Made by a program: the position numbers and the translations under genes. From positions 1-19,540 of the forward strand of contig JBBIRT010000062.1 in NCBI GenBank assembly GCA_037441725.1: a stretch of 19,540 nucleotides of DNA, read 5' to 3'. The notes under the pieces are model-generated. The model made no database searches, was not told the DNA's origin, and saw only the letters and a list, made by a program, of their open reading frames with translations. Of the stretch, positions 1 to 7,275 are shown piece after piece (position 1 is the first letter of the stretch; every line of letters starts with the position of its first letter). The stretch is from JBBIRT01 sp037441725. GTDB taxonomy: Bacteria > Desulfobacterota > BSN033 > UBA1163.

Positions 1-18
1 GGGAAAGGAGTAAAGTAG

Positions 19-948
19 ATTGAGTATGCCCTAAGATCAGAAATCCTCATGTTCAATGTCGAATCCTCCCAGGAACTTCAAGCAATAAACGAGGTGGCAG
101 GTCGAATGGGTAAAAAAGCCCCTATCGCCATTCGTGTCAACCCTGATATCAATCCCAAAACACACCCCTATATCTCTACTGGATTAAAACAGAATAAGTT
201 TGGAATTGATATCCTTCGGGCCCCTATGGCTTACCAATTGGCCTCTCGACTGCCTAATCTCAAGGTTTTTGGGATTGACTGTCATATTGGATCCCAATTA
301 ATCAAAGTAGAGCCTGTCATGGAGGCCTTAAAGAAACTTAAACAATTGGTTGAAAAGTTAAGGGAAGATGGGATTGAGATTCAATATTTGGACTTAGGGG
401 GTGGCCTTGGGATTACCTACGAAGATGAGGAGCCTCCCCATCCCATTGAATACGCTTCCACCATCCTTGACGAGATTAAAGGATTTGGCTGTACCCTCAT
501 CTTAGAACCTGGCCGGGTCATTGTGGGGAATGCAGGGATCTTGGTTTCAAGGGTTCTCTACACCAAGGAGAATGAAGAAAAGAGATTTGTGATTGTCGAT
601 GCCGGAATGAATGATCTGGTTCGTCCAAGTTTTTATGGGGCCTACCACCAAATCCTCCCTGTGAAAAAAGAGGTTCGGGAGGAGATGGTGGCTGATGTCG
701 TTGGACCGATCTGTGAATCGAGCGACTTTTTGGCCAAGGGAAGAAGGATTCCAAATCTCTTTGCAGGGGAATTGATTGCCATAATGAGTGCCGGGGCTTA
801 CGGATTTTCTATGTCTTCCAACTATAATGCAAGACCCAGGATTGCTGAAGTTCTGGTTAAGGGTGATCAGATGTTTGTGATCCGCGAAAGAGAAAGCTAT
901 GAAGATCTGATTCGTGGAGAAAATATCCCTGATTTCTTAAACCCCTGA
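19..948 (+). CDS. lysA: Diaminopimelate decarboxylase LysA, 3' part (5' end outside window or disrupted)
   Basis: PLP-dependent decarboxylase converting meso-diaminopimelate to L-lysine, the last lysine step. About 310 residues are visible against a usual length near 415, so the N-terminal quarter, with the PLP lysine, is missing. Visible family motifs are HIGSQL (substrate/PLP barrel), the glycine-rich GGGLGI phosphate-binding loop, EPGR, and the CESSD motif with the catalytic cysteine, followed by the usual C-terminal GAYGFSMSSNYNARPR segment. Homology begins at IEYALRSEILMFNVES (codon at 19), directly after an in-frame TAG at 16-18. The first internal ATG (49) lies inside a conserved segment and is unlikely to be a real start. 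Either the window edge carries a sequence error, or the gene is broken. It leads a run with dapF, 31-46 nt downstream depending on the dapF start. Identity is firm; intactness is not. Confidence 0.88.
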   Translation: MEYALRSEILMFNVESSQELQAINEVAGRMGKKAPIAIRVNPDINPKTHPYISTGLKQNKFGIDILRAPMAYQLASRLPNLKVFGIDCHIGSQLIKVEPVMEALKKLKQLVEKLREDGIEIQYLDLGGGLGITYEDEEPPHPIEYASTILDEIKGFGCTLILEPGRVIVGNAGILVSRVLYTKENEEKRFVIVDAGMNDLVRPSFYGAYHQILPVKKEVREEMVADVVGPICESSDFLAKGRRIPNLFAGELIAIMSAGAYGFSMSSNYNARPRIAEVLVKGDQMFVIRERESYEDLIRGENIPDFLNP

Positions 949-994
949 GGGTTTTTGAATTCACTCCTCAAGGGTACCGGTGAAGAGAGAAAAG

Positions 995-1816
995 ATGAAG
1001 ATTCCTTTTATGAAAATGAGCGGAAGCGGAAATGATTTCATCCTCATTGATCATCGGAATCCTATTTTGTCCGAGGGGCAAATGAAGGATTTTGCCCGGA
1101 AGGTTTGCCAGAGAAGGATTTCAGTTGGTGCAGATGGCCTCATCCTGATTGAACGGTCGGAGAGGGCAGATTTTAAGTGGCGCTTCTTTAATAGTGATGG
1201 AAGTGAAGCAGAGATGTGCGGCAATGGAGGTCGTTGCGCTGCTCGTTTTGCCTATTTGAAGGGGATCTCCGGTGCCTCTTTAAGATTTGAGACCTTAGCC
1301 GGAATCCTCTCTGCTCAGGTGGAAGGGAAAAGGGTAAGATTAGAATTTACTCGGCCCCATAACCTAAGGCTTGATGAAACCCTTCTGATCGATGGGAAGG
1401 AGCAAAAGATTTCAAGTATCAATACAGGGGTTCCCCATGTGACCATTTTTGTGGAAGACCTGGAAAGGGTAGATGTCCTTTCCCTTGGAAGGCTCATCCG
1501 ATTTCATCCCCATTTCGCACCCCAAGGAACGAACGTAAATTTTTTACATCTGGAAAAAGAGAATCAATTAAATATCCGGACTTACGAACGCGGAGTGGAA
1601 GATGAAACCCTCGCCTGTGGAACAGGAGTGGTTGCCTCAGCCTTGATTGCTGCCTTCAAAGGGTTGGTCAATCCTCCTGTTTCTATTAAGACGAAAGGGG
1701 GAGAGATATTGGTCGTGGATTATGAGATGGAGGCAAACGAAATCAAGAGAGTCTTTTTACAGGGAGATGTCCACATCATCTATGAAGCTGAGATGTGGGA
1801 GGAGGCTTATCAATGA
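995..1816 (+). CDS. dapF: Diaminopimelate epimerase DapF
   Basis: Cofactor-independent epimerase that converts LL-diaminopimelate to the meso form, used for lysine and peptidoglycan. Both active-site cysteine regions are present: the first in EAEMCGNGGRC and the second in ETLACGTGVVAS. The N-terminus KIPFMKMSGSGNDF is the family's normal beginning, so I favour the ATG at 995, preceded by a GAAGAGAG purine stretch. An in-frame GTG at 980 would add five residues (MKREK) and cannot be excluded. From 995 the protein has 273 residues, normal for the family. Its stop (TGA 1814-1816) overlaps the dapB ATG at 1813, giving translational coupling. In many bacteria dapA lies between or near these genes; here dapF runs directly into dapB. 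Confidence 0.95.
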   Translation: MKIPFMKMSGSGNDFILIDHRNPILSEGQMKDFARKVCQRRISVGADGLILIERSERADFKWRFFNSDGSEAEMCGNGGRCAARFAYLKGISGASLRFETLAGILSAQVEGKRVRLEFTRPHNLRLDETLLIDGKEQKISSINTGVPHVTIFVEDLERVDVLSLGRLIRFHPHFAPQGTNVNFLHLEKENQLNIRTYERGVEDETLACGTGVVASALIAAFKGLVNPPVSIKTKGGEILVVDYEMEANEIKRVFLQGDVHIIYEAEMWEEAYQ

Positions 1817-2619
1817 GAGAGATTAAAGCCATTGTGGTGGGGGCAGCCGGTAAGATGGGAAGCCGGATTATTCACATCATTCATGAGACCCCTTCTGTCT
1901 CACTTTACCGAGCCATCGAGAGGCCTGATCATCCCTCTATCGGGAGAGATATCGGAGAGGTCATTGGGTTGGGAAAGATGGACATTCCATTGGAAGGGGA
2001 ACTGAAAAGAGATGGAGCCGATGTCATCATCAACTTTACAAATCCAAAATCCTCTATCGAGAGTTTGGAATTTGCCAAGGACACAGGTTCAGCTATTGTC
2101 ATTGGGACAACAGGTTTTAATCCAGAGCAGATGGATCGGATTAAAGAGCTTTCCAAGAATGTTCGTTGTGTTTTATCTCCCAATATGAGCGTCGGAGTCA
2201 ATGTCATGTTTAAAATCGTTCAGGAAGTCGCTCAAGTCTTAGGCTCGGAGTATGATATAGAGATTCTTGAAGCCCATCATCATTTGAAGAAGGATTCTCC
2301 AAGCGGCACTGCCTTAAAATTGGGTGAACTCACGGCCAATGCCGTGGGAAGGGACTTCAGTAGGGTAGGGGTCTATGGCAGAAAGGGAATGGTGGGGGAA
2401 AGGACTAAGGAAGAGATAGGGATACAGGTGATTCGGGCTGGAGACATCGTTGGGGAGCATACCGTTCTTTTTGGTGGTATTGGGGAAAGGCTTGAAATTA
2501 CCCATCGGGCCCATAGTCGCGACAATTTTGCCAGGGGTGCGGTCAGGGCAGCCCTCTGGGTGGTGAACCAACCCAATGGCCTATATGATATGCAGGATGT
2601 ATTAGGACTGAAAAGATGA
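1813..2619 (+). CDS. dapB: 4-hydroxy-tetrahydrodipicolinate reductase DapB
   Basis: NAD(P)H-dependent reductase that forms tetrahydrodipicolinate in the diaminopimelate/lysine pathway. The N-terminal Rossmann motif GAAGKMG is at about residues 10-16, and the family signature EAHHHLKKDSPSGTA, with the catalytic histidines and lysine, lies near the middle. The C-terminal GERLEITHRAHSRDNFARGA segment is typical. The ATG at 1813 is chosen because GGGAGGAGG sits 7 nt upstream and because it gives an ATGA overlap with the dapF stop. A longer reading from 1795 would place the Shine-Dalgarno inside the gene. The product is 268 residues, the usual length. Its TGA (2617-2619) again overlaps the next gene's ATG (2616), so dapF, dapB and the FAH gene look translationally coupled. 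Confidence 0.96.
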   Translation: MREIKAIVVGAAGKMGSRIIHIIHETPSVSLYRAIERPDHPSIGRDIGEVIGLGKMDIPLEGELKRDGADVIINFTNPKSSIESLEFAKDTGSAIVIGTTGFNPEQMDRIKELSKNVRCVLSPNMSVGVNVMFKIVQEVAQVLGSEYDIEILEAHHHLKKDSPSGTALKLGELTANAVGRDFSRVGVYGRKGMVGERTKEEIGIQVIRAGDIVGEHTVLFGGIGERLEITHRAHSRDNFARGAVRAALWVVNQPNGLYDMQDVLGLKR

Positions 2620-3380
2620 GGATCATCAGATATCGAGATGGACTTAGAATAAGTTGGGGCGTGCTTGAGGGGGATGAGGTGAGGGAAATGGAGGGGAGTC
2701 CTTTTGGGTCTTTTCATCTTTCTCAGAGAATCAAACCGATCAGAGAGGTGAGGCTTCTTTCCCCATGCCTTCCATCAAAGATTGTTGCCCTTGGTGTGAA
2801 TTACAAAGATCACGCAGAGGAGATGAGAACCCCTCTTCCCAAGCAACCGTTACTCTTTCTTAAACCCTCCACTGCCGTAATTGGTCCTGGAGATCCCATT
2901 GTCTATCCAAGAATGTCTCAAAGGGTGGACTATGAGGCTGAGCTGGCTGTGGTGATTGGAAAGATGGCGAAAAGAGTTTCAGAAGAGGATTCAAAGGAAT
3001 ATATTCTTGGATACACCTGCCTGAATGATGTCACGGCCAGGGATTTACAACCCAAGGATGGCCAGTGGACCACAGCAAAGGGTTTTGATACATTTGCTCC
3101 TATAGGCCCCTGGATAGAGACAGAGGTTGATCCTCATCATTTAGAAATCTCGAGTTACTTGAATGGGGAGAGGCGACAGCATTCCAATACCGAGAAACTC
3201 ATCTTTGGGCCATATCAATTGGTAAGCTTTATCTCTCACATCATGACCCTCCTTCCAGGGGATGTGATTGCAACTGGCACTCCCTCTGGGATTGGCCCAA
3301 TGAGTATTGGTGATCAGATCGACGTGATGATCGATGGGATTGGCACGCTCAGCAACTATGTGATTGGAGAAGAAGGATGA
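2616..3380 (+). CDS. Fumarylacetoacetate hydrolase (FAH) family protein
   Basis: Predicted metal-dependent C-C hydrolase, decarboxylase or isomerase of the FAH/FAHD1 fold, 254 residues, cytoplasmic. Visible family features are NYKDHAEE near residue 62 (His66/Glu69 as a candidate catalytic dyad), DYEAELAVVIG with the E-x-E metal pair at 107/109, a further acidic ligand in CLNDVTARD (Asp138), AKGFDTFAPIGP around 155-165, and the C-terminal PGDVIATGTPSGIG. This pattern is shared by acylpyruvases, oxaloacetate decarboxylases and 2-hydroxymuconate-type isomerases/decarboxylases, so the substrate cannot be assigned. It sits between dapB and hemL with 4-nt ATGA-type contacts, so it is co-transcribed with lysine and haem precursor genes. 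One plausible but untested role is housekeeping removal of oxaloacetate or acylpyruvate side products. Confidence 0.9.
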   Translation: MRIIRYRDGLRISWGVLEGDEVREMEGSPFGSFHLSQRIKPIREVRLLSPCLPSKIVALGVNYKDHAEEMRTPLPKQPLLFLKPSTAVIGPGDPIVYPRMSQRVDYEAELAVVIGKMAKRVSEEDSKEYILGYTCLNDVTARDLQPKDGQWTTAKGFDTFAPIGPWIETEVDPHHLEISSYLNGERRQHSNTEKLIFGPYQLVSFISHIMTLLPGDVIATGTPSGIGPMSIGDQIDVMIDGIGTLSNYVIGEEG

Positions 3381-3391
3381 GGAGATTCCAT

Positions 3392-4675
3392 ATGAATAGA
3401 AAAAAGTCGATCGAATTCTATCACAAGGCCCTGGGAGTCTTTCCAGGGGGGGTGAACAGCCCGGTCAGAGCCTTTAAAGCCGTTGGCATTTCTCCTTGTT
3501 TTATCGAACGGGCCAAAGGGTCTAAGATCTTTGATGTGGATGGGAATCAATATATCGATTATGTAGGGTCGTGGGGGCCAATGATCTTAGGGCATGCCCA
3601 TCCGAAGATTTTGGCAGCCCTTCGATCCGAGATCCTAAAAGGGACCAGTTATGGAGCTCCCACCCTTCTTGAAATAGAACTTGGTAACAAACTGAAACGG
3701 GCCTTCCCTTCCTTAGAGTTGGTTAGGATGGTCAATTCCGGGACAGAGGCAGTCATGAGTGCCATTCGAGTGGCAAGGGGGTATACAGGGAGGAATAAGG
3801 TTATTAAATTTGAAGGATGCTACCATGGCCATGGGGACAGTCTTTTAGTGAAGGCAGGGTCTGGAGCAACAACCTTCGGGATCCCGGATAGTCTTGGCAT
3901 CCCAGAGGATTTAGCCAAACACACCCTGATTGCATTCTATAATAATCTTGAGAGTGTAAAGGCCCTGGTTCATCAATATCCCAATCAAATTTCATCCATT
4001 ATTGTGGAACCGATTGCGGGCAATATGGGGGTGGTTCTTCCTGAAAAGGGATTCTTAGAGGGATTGCGAAGGATCTGTGATGAAAAAGGGATTCTCCTCA
4101 TATTTGATGAAGTGATTACTGGTTTTCGAGTGGCCTATGGAGGAGCTCAGGAGCTCTATCAAATCAATTCTGACTTGACTTGTCTCGGAAAGATTATTGG
4201 AGGGGGGCTTCCTGTTGGGGCCTATGGCGGAAGGAGAGAGATTATGGAATTGGTGTCTCCCCTTGGAGGAATCTACCAGGCCGGAACACTTTCTGGAAAT
4301 CCCTTAGCCATGCGAGCCGGGGTCGAGACCCTTGGGCTCCTGAAGTCGAAAAAGTTATATCAGGATTTAGAAAAAAAGACATGTTATTTAACAGAGAAGA
4401 TGTCTGAGTGTGCAGAGGAAAAAGGAATCCCCTTCTCGATCAATCAGGCCCCAGGGATGTTTACACTTTTTTTTACCGAAGGCCCGGTCAAGGATTACCG
4501 GTCTGCGAAGATGAGTGACACAAAACTATTTGCCAGATTTTTTGTTGAGATGTTGAATGAAGGAATCTATCTTCCCCCCTCTCAATTTGAGGCCTGGTTT
4601 GTCTCTTTGGCCCACACCCAGAAGGATTTGGATCAAACGGTAGAAGCTTTTGCCAATGCCATAAGAAGGATTTAA
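3392..4675 (+). CDS. hemL: Glutamate-1-semialdehyde 2,1-aminomutase HemL
   Basis: PLP enzyme that converts glutamate-1-semialdehyde to 5-aminolevulinate, the tetrapyrrole precursor of the C5 pathway. The N-terminus MNRKKSIEFYHKALGVFPGGVNSPVRAF is the family's usual beginning. I place the start at ATG 3392, with GAGGAG 7 nt upstream, rather than the ATG at 3377 that overlaps the FAH stop. Key features are VNSGTEAVMSAIRVARGYTGR, EGCYHGHGD, the FDEVITGFR aspartate that contacts the pyridine nitrogen, and the PLP-binding lysine in CLGKIIGGGLPVGAYGG (about residue 267). The product is 427 residues, normal length. Last gene of the lysA-dapF-dapB-FAH-hemL run; its TAA lies only 3 nt from the stop of the convergent response regulator. 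Confidence 0.96.
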   Translation: MNRKKSIEFYHKALGVFPGGVNSPVRAFKAVGISPCFIERAKGSKIFDVDGNQYIDYVGSWGPMILGHAHPKILAALRSEILKGTSYGAPTLLEIELGNKLKRAFPSLELVRMVNSGTEAVMSAIRVARGYTGRNKVIKFEGCYHGHGDSLLVKAGSGATTFGIPDSLGIPEDLAKHTLIAFYNNLESVKALVHQYPNQISSIIVEPIAGNMGVVLPEKGFLEGLRRICDEKGILLIFDEVITGFRVAYGGAQELYQINSDLTCLGKIIGGGLPVGAYGGRREIMELVSPLGGIYQAGTLSGNPLAMRAGVETLGLLKSKKLYQDLEKKTCYLTEKMSECAEEKGIPFSINQAPGMFTLFFTEGPVKDYRSAKMSDTKLFARFFVEMLNEGIYLPPSQFEAWFVSLAHTQKDLDQTVEAFANAIRRI

Positions 4676-4678
4676 TAT

Positions 4679-5146
4679 CTAATCACCCTTTAGGGTCTTT
4701 TCTAATTCATCCATCAGGTCTTCGATATTCTCATCCACGGGTTTTTCAATCTTCATCCGTTTGATGGTTTTGGATTCATTAATCATCTTATGGAGTCGGA
4801 TAGCAAATTCATCAAGAGAGAATGGTTTCTTAATGAACTCCCGAGCCCCGACAGAAATCGCCACACCTGCAGAATATTCTTCGTCAAAAGCCGTCATGAC
4901 CATCACAGGAAGTTCTGGGAATTGTTTAGAGATCTCTCGGGTAAGGATAATTCCATCCATATTGGGCATCTTAATATCTGTGATAATGGCATCGATTTGA
5001 TTCCCCTTGATCTTCTCCAAGGCATCCACTCCATCCACTGCCGTGATGCAAGCATGTCCCATCTTAGAGAGAAAGGTTACGACCAGATTCCTTATTAATT
5101 CTTCATCATCCACAACAAGAATCGTATATTGAGAGGATTCTATCAT
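4679..5146 (-). CDS. CheY-like single-domain response regulator
   Basis: Receiver-domain protein of 155 residues with no DNA-binding or enzymatic output domain. The acidic pair is Asp13-Asp14, the phospho-acceptor is Asp57 in ITDIKMPNMDG, the switch threonine is Thr85 in MVMTAFD, and the conserved lysine is Lys107 in FIKKPF. The receiver ends near residue 122; about 30 charged, helix-prone residues follow and could contact a partner. It is probably phosphorylated by a sensor kinase encoded elsewhere, since no histidine kinase is nearby. The ATG at 5146 has no recognisable Shine-Dalgarno, but a good promoter lies about 40 nt upstream, so the transcript leader is short. It converges on hemL with 3 nt between the stops and no obvious terminator between them. 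Confidence 0.92.
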   Translation of the reverse strand: MIESSQYTILVVDDEELIRNLVVTFLSKMGHACITAVDGVDALEKIKGNQIDAIITDIKMPNMDGIILTREISKQFPELPVMVMTAFDEEYSAGVAISVGAREFIKKPFSLDEFAIRLHKMINESKTIKRMKIEKPVDENIEDLMDELEKTLKGD

Positions 5147-5184
5147 ATGTTATGTTTAATGGATTAAATCTTAAATTTTTAAGT

Positions 5185-5213
5185 ATTTTATCAATCTTAG
5201 ATGTAGAAGTCAA
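5185..5213 (-). promoter_or_regulatory. Sigma70-type promoter for the response regulator
   Basis: Read on the minus strand: TTGACT (5213-5208), a 17-nt spacer and TAAAAT (5190-5185). Each box matches the consensus at five of six positions with ideal spacing. Predicted transcription start near 5178, about 30 nt upstream of the regulator ATG at 5146. Confidence 0.6.
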
Positions 5214-5296
5214 CATCAGCTCAAACTTCATTTCATTCTTCCTCTGAAACGATGAAGTTATAAATGGCCATCAATGAACCTAACCCTATTCTTGCT

Positions 5297-5326
5297 TTGA
5301 CAGGTGTTGACCAAAAGGGTTATATG
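5297..5326 (+). promoter_or_regulatory. Candidate promoter for the HAD-thioesterase pair
   Basis: A perfect TTGACA at 5297-5302 is followed after 18 nt by TATATG (5321-5326; four of six positions). It points towards the HAD gene at 5404, so the 257-nt gap 5147-5403 appears to be a divergent promoter region serving both neighbours. The -10 box is imperfect. Confidence 0.35.
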
Positions 5327-5403
5327 TTCTTTGGATAGAAGAAAGATTTAGAGGATGTCTCTTTTGAGTTGAGAGCTTTGAATATGGAAGGAGAAAGATC
5401 CGG

Positions 5404-6066
5404 ATGGGGGTAGAAAAACAAAAAATGATAGATGAGGTACGATGTGTCATTTACGACTGTGATGGGGTGCTCTTTGATTCTCTCGAAGCCAACACAAGAT
5501 TGTATAATGACCTATGTGCCTTAGTGGGAAGAGAGTCTTTGAAAGAGGAAGAGATCCAATATGTCCATATGCATACCGTATTTGAAGCCATCCACTTCAT
5601 TTTTGGAAGAGAAAATGACTTAGAGGCTAAGGCCTTAGAATATTTAAAAGGGAAAAAGGTTGATTTAAAAGATTATGTAAGCTACTTAAGAATGGAGCCT
5701 CATCTTTTTCAAACTTTAGAGAAATTGAAAGAGAAAGGGATCCTTCGGGTGATTAATACCAATCGCACTACCTCCATGAAATATGTGATGGATCGATTCC
5801 ATCTCTGGCCTTATTTTGAAATGGTCGTAACCGCCCTCGATGTTGAAAACCCCAAGCCCCATCCTGAGTCAATCGAGAAGATTATAAAGGCCTTTCAGTT
5901 GAAGAAAGAGGAAACGATCTTCATAGGAGACTCTGAGATCGACCAACAAACCGCCAGATCATCAGGAGTGAAATTTGTCGCTTACAAAAATAGAGGGATT
6001 GAAAACGACTTTTATATCGAGGATCACCTTGATCTATTAGATCTGATTTTCAATAAAAAGGGATGA
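5404..6066 (+). CDS. HAD-superfamily (subfamily IA) phosphatase
   Basis: Haloacid-dehalogenase fold hydrolase of 220 residues, probably a small-molecule phosphatase of the phosphoglycolate-phosphatase/beta-phosphoglucomutase type. Motif I is YDCDGVLFDS, with nucleophile Asp18 and acid/base Asp20. A helical cap region follows at about residues 30-95. Motif II is INTNR with Thr as the phosphate contact, motif III is the lysine in NPKPHPES, and motif IV is IFIGDSEIDQQTA with the acidic Mg2+ ligands. GGAAGGAG lies 10 nt before ATG 5404; a second in-frame ATG at 5425 is possible. Its stop overlaps the ATG of the thioesterase (ATGA at 6063-6066), so the two are coupled. The substrate cannot be read from sequence. 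Confidence 0.88.
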   Translation: MGVEKQKMIDEVRCVIYDCDGVLFDSLEANTRLYNDLCALVGRESLKEEEIQYVHMHTVFEAIHFIFGRENDLEAKALEYLKGKKVDLKDYVSYLRMEPHLFQTLEKLKEKGILRVINTNRTTSMKYVMDRFHLWPYFEMVVTALDVENPKPHPESIEKIIKAFQLKKEETIFIGDSEIDQQTARSSGVKFVAYKNRGIENDFYIEDHLDLLDLIFNKKG

Positions 6067-6530
6067 CCAAAGTGAAAATAAATCCGAAATACATAGAGAT
6101 CATCTCCAAAGTGGTAAATCAGAGTCCTTATTTTTCCCTTCTCTCAATGAAACTCATAGACCTTGAATGGGGAATGGCTGTTTTGGAAGTGGATTTGAGT
6201 GTGAAGCACCTTCAGCCCTTTGGCTATGTCCATGGAGGAGTGATCGCCTCGGTCATGGACGCTGCAGCTTTTTGGGCTGTCTTTCCTCAAATAAAGGATG
6301 GATTGGGACTGACCACGGTTGAAATCAAGGTGAATTATCTTGCACCTGTCCAGAAGGGAAAACTTATTGCAAAGGGTCAGAGTATTAAAACAGGAAAGAC
6401 CTTAGCTCTGGGGGAAGCCTCTATCTATGGAGTTGAAGGAAACCTATTAGCCCATGGAACGGCTACCATGATGATTGTTCCTGGCCTAAAAGTCGAAGGA
6501 CAAGAAAATTTGCCCCCTAAGCTGATCTAA
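6063..6530 (+). CDS. PaaI/YdiI-type hotdog-fold thioesterase
   Basis: Hotdog-fold protein of 155 residues, predicted to hydrolyse an acyl-CoA or aryl-CoA thioester in the cytoplasm. The family core YVHGGVIASVMDAAAFWAVF holds His57-Gly58-Gly59 and Asp66, the position of the catalytic carboxylate in PaaI-like enzymes. The later VEIKVNYLAPVQKGKLIAKG strand region and GTATMMIV near the C-terminus complete the single hotdog domain. It starts at the ATGA overlap with the upstream phosphatase gene, suggesting a two-gene unit. Anaerobic degraders of aromatic and fatty acids carry many such genes; the true acyl group is unknown. Confidence 0.88.
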   Translation: MTKVKINPKYIEIISKVVNQSPYFSLLSMKLIDLEWGMAVLEVDLSVKHLQPFGYVHGGVIASVMDAAAFWAVFPQIKDGLGLTTVEIKVNYLAPVQKGKLIAKGQSIKTGKTLALGEASIYGVEGNLLAHGTATMMIVPGLKVEGQENLPPKLI

Positions 6531-6917
6531 AAGAGTGAAGATAAATCCTTCCCAATTTGGGTGATTTGGGATCGTTTGCTATGAGACCCTTTCGTCGCCC
6601 TGCCTTCCATAGCAAGGGAAAGAACACCCATTTTTTAAAATTATGTGTTTTCAGAGATAAATCAGTGAAGGATTTAACTCCAGTCGTAATGCATCACTGA
6701 GCTGGAGAGCCATTTTAGAATCAGGCAGGAATATCTCCGAAAATTTTATAAAGCGGATCATTTCAAATAGGGAGTGACAAAAGTCATTTCATCTAACAAA
6801 TTTTAGGCTTCCAGTGCATAAAGAATTCTTTAGTTTTGGGAAAAGCTGAGGTTTAACTATAGAATTTTCTCCGACATCCCTGCCTAATTCTACGAATGAG
6901 TGAACCTTACCTCCAAT

Positions 6918-7138
6918 AGAGATCTTTGAAAAAGTATCTTAAGCCAAATAGAATGGAGAGGTGTGATGGAAAAACTTTTGAGCAGATACCTTTAATATTA
7001 AAGCACAAATTTCGAAACATAATGAAATGACACTATTTTTAGCAGTGGCGACGGTTACCCATAAATTAAACGCCTGCATTCAAAAGTTTTGGAATGACAC
7101 CTCTCCATTCATTCTTGGAATTTTTTCGAAGCTCTCCA
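6918..7138. repeat. Long imperfect inverted repeat (MITE-like or structured RNA)
   Basis: Core arms 6951-6981 and 7080-7110 are inverted copies matching at 27 of 31 positions; the outer 14 nt (GAATGGAGAGGTGT) and inner 11 nt (AAAACTTTTGA) are perfect. With small indels the pairing extends inward (GCAG/CTGC at 6982-6985 and 7074-7077) and outward (GAGATCTTTGAAAAA near 6919 against GAGAGCTTCGAAAAA on the other strand near 7136). The loop between the core arms is about 98 nt. No target-site duplication is evident. It could be a miniature inverted-repeat element, a decayed IS, or a folded leader/ncRNA. Confidence 0.65.
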
Positions 7139-7140
7139 AT

Positions 7141-7200
7141 AAATGTCTTGACAAGACTTGTGGGGTGTAGTAATAGCACAATCAGGAGTTCAAGACATTT
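7141..7200 (+). promoter_or_regulatory. Palindromic promoter/operator region upstream of the AOR gene
   Basis: The odd palindrome GTCTTG-A-CAAGAC (7145-7157) contains a perfect TTGACA (7148-7153). A weak -10, TAATAG, lies 17 nt downstream at 7171-7176. A second CAAGAC at 7191-7196 makes an 11-bp perfect inverted repeat: AAATGTCTTGA (7141-7151) with TCAAGACATTT (7190-7200). The layout suggests a regulator site over a -35 box, or an RNA stem. Binding is inferred only from symmetry. Confidence 0.4.
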
Positions 7201-7275
7201 AAAATAAGGAGCTTGAACAAATCGGGTAAAATTTTTATTAAAATAGAAATAAAATTATGAAAGGAGGATGTTGAA

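Larger units (their letters stand above)
6531..7275. other. Long non-coding region between thioesterase and AOR genes
   Basis: This 745-nt stretch has no credible coding sequence. An 8-bp inverted repeat, TTGCTATG (6576-6583) with CATAGCAA (6608-6615), lies shortly after the thioesterase stop but has no T-run. The large inverted repeat at about 6918-7138 and the palindromic promoter region at 7141-7200 are listed separately. The last 80 nt are AT-rich and carry a second weak promoter candidate: TTGAAC 7213-7218, 17 nt, TATTAA 7236-7241. They end in the AOR Shine-Dalgarno AAGGAGG. Confidence 0.6.

Noticed and set aside
939..975. CCCTGAGG/CCTCAAGGG near-palindrome after lysA as a terminator
   Set aside because: Imperfect, with a long loop and no T-run after it, and dapF follows at once in an operon arrangement.
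6576..6615. TTGCTATG/CATAGCAA inverted repeat as terminator of the thioesterase gene
   Set aside because: Stem of only 8 bp, loop of 24 nt and no T-run; kept only as a note in the non-coding region.
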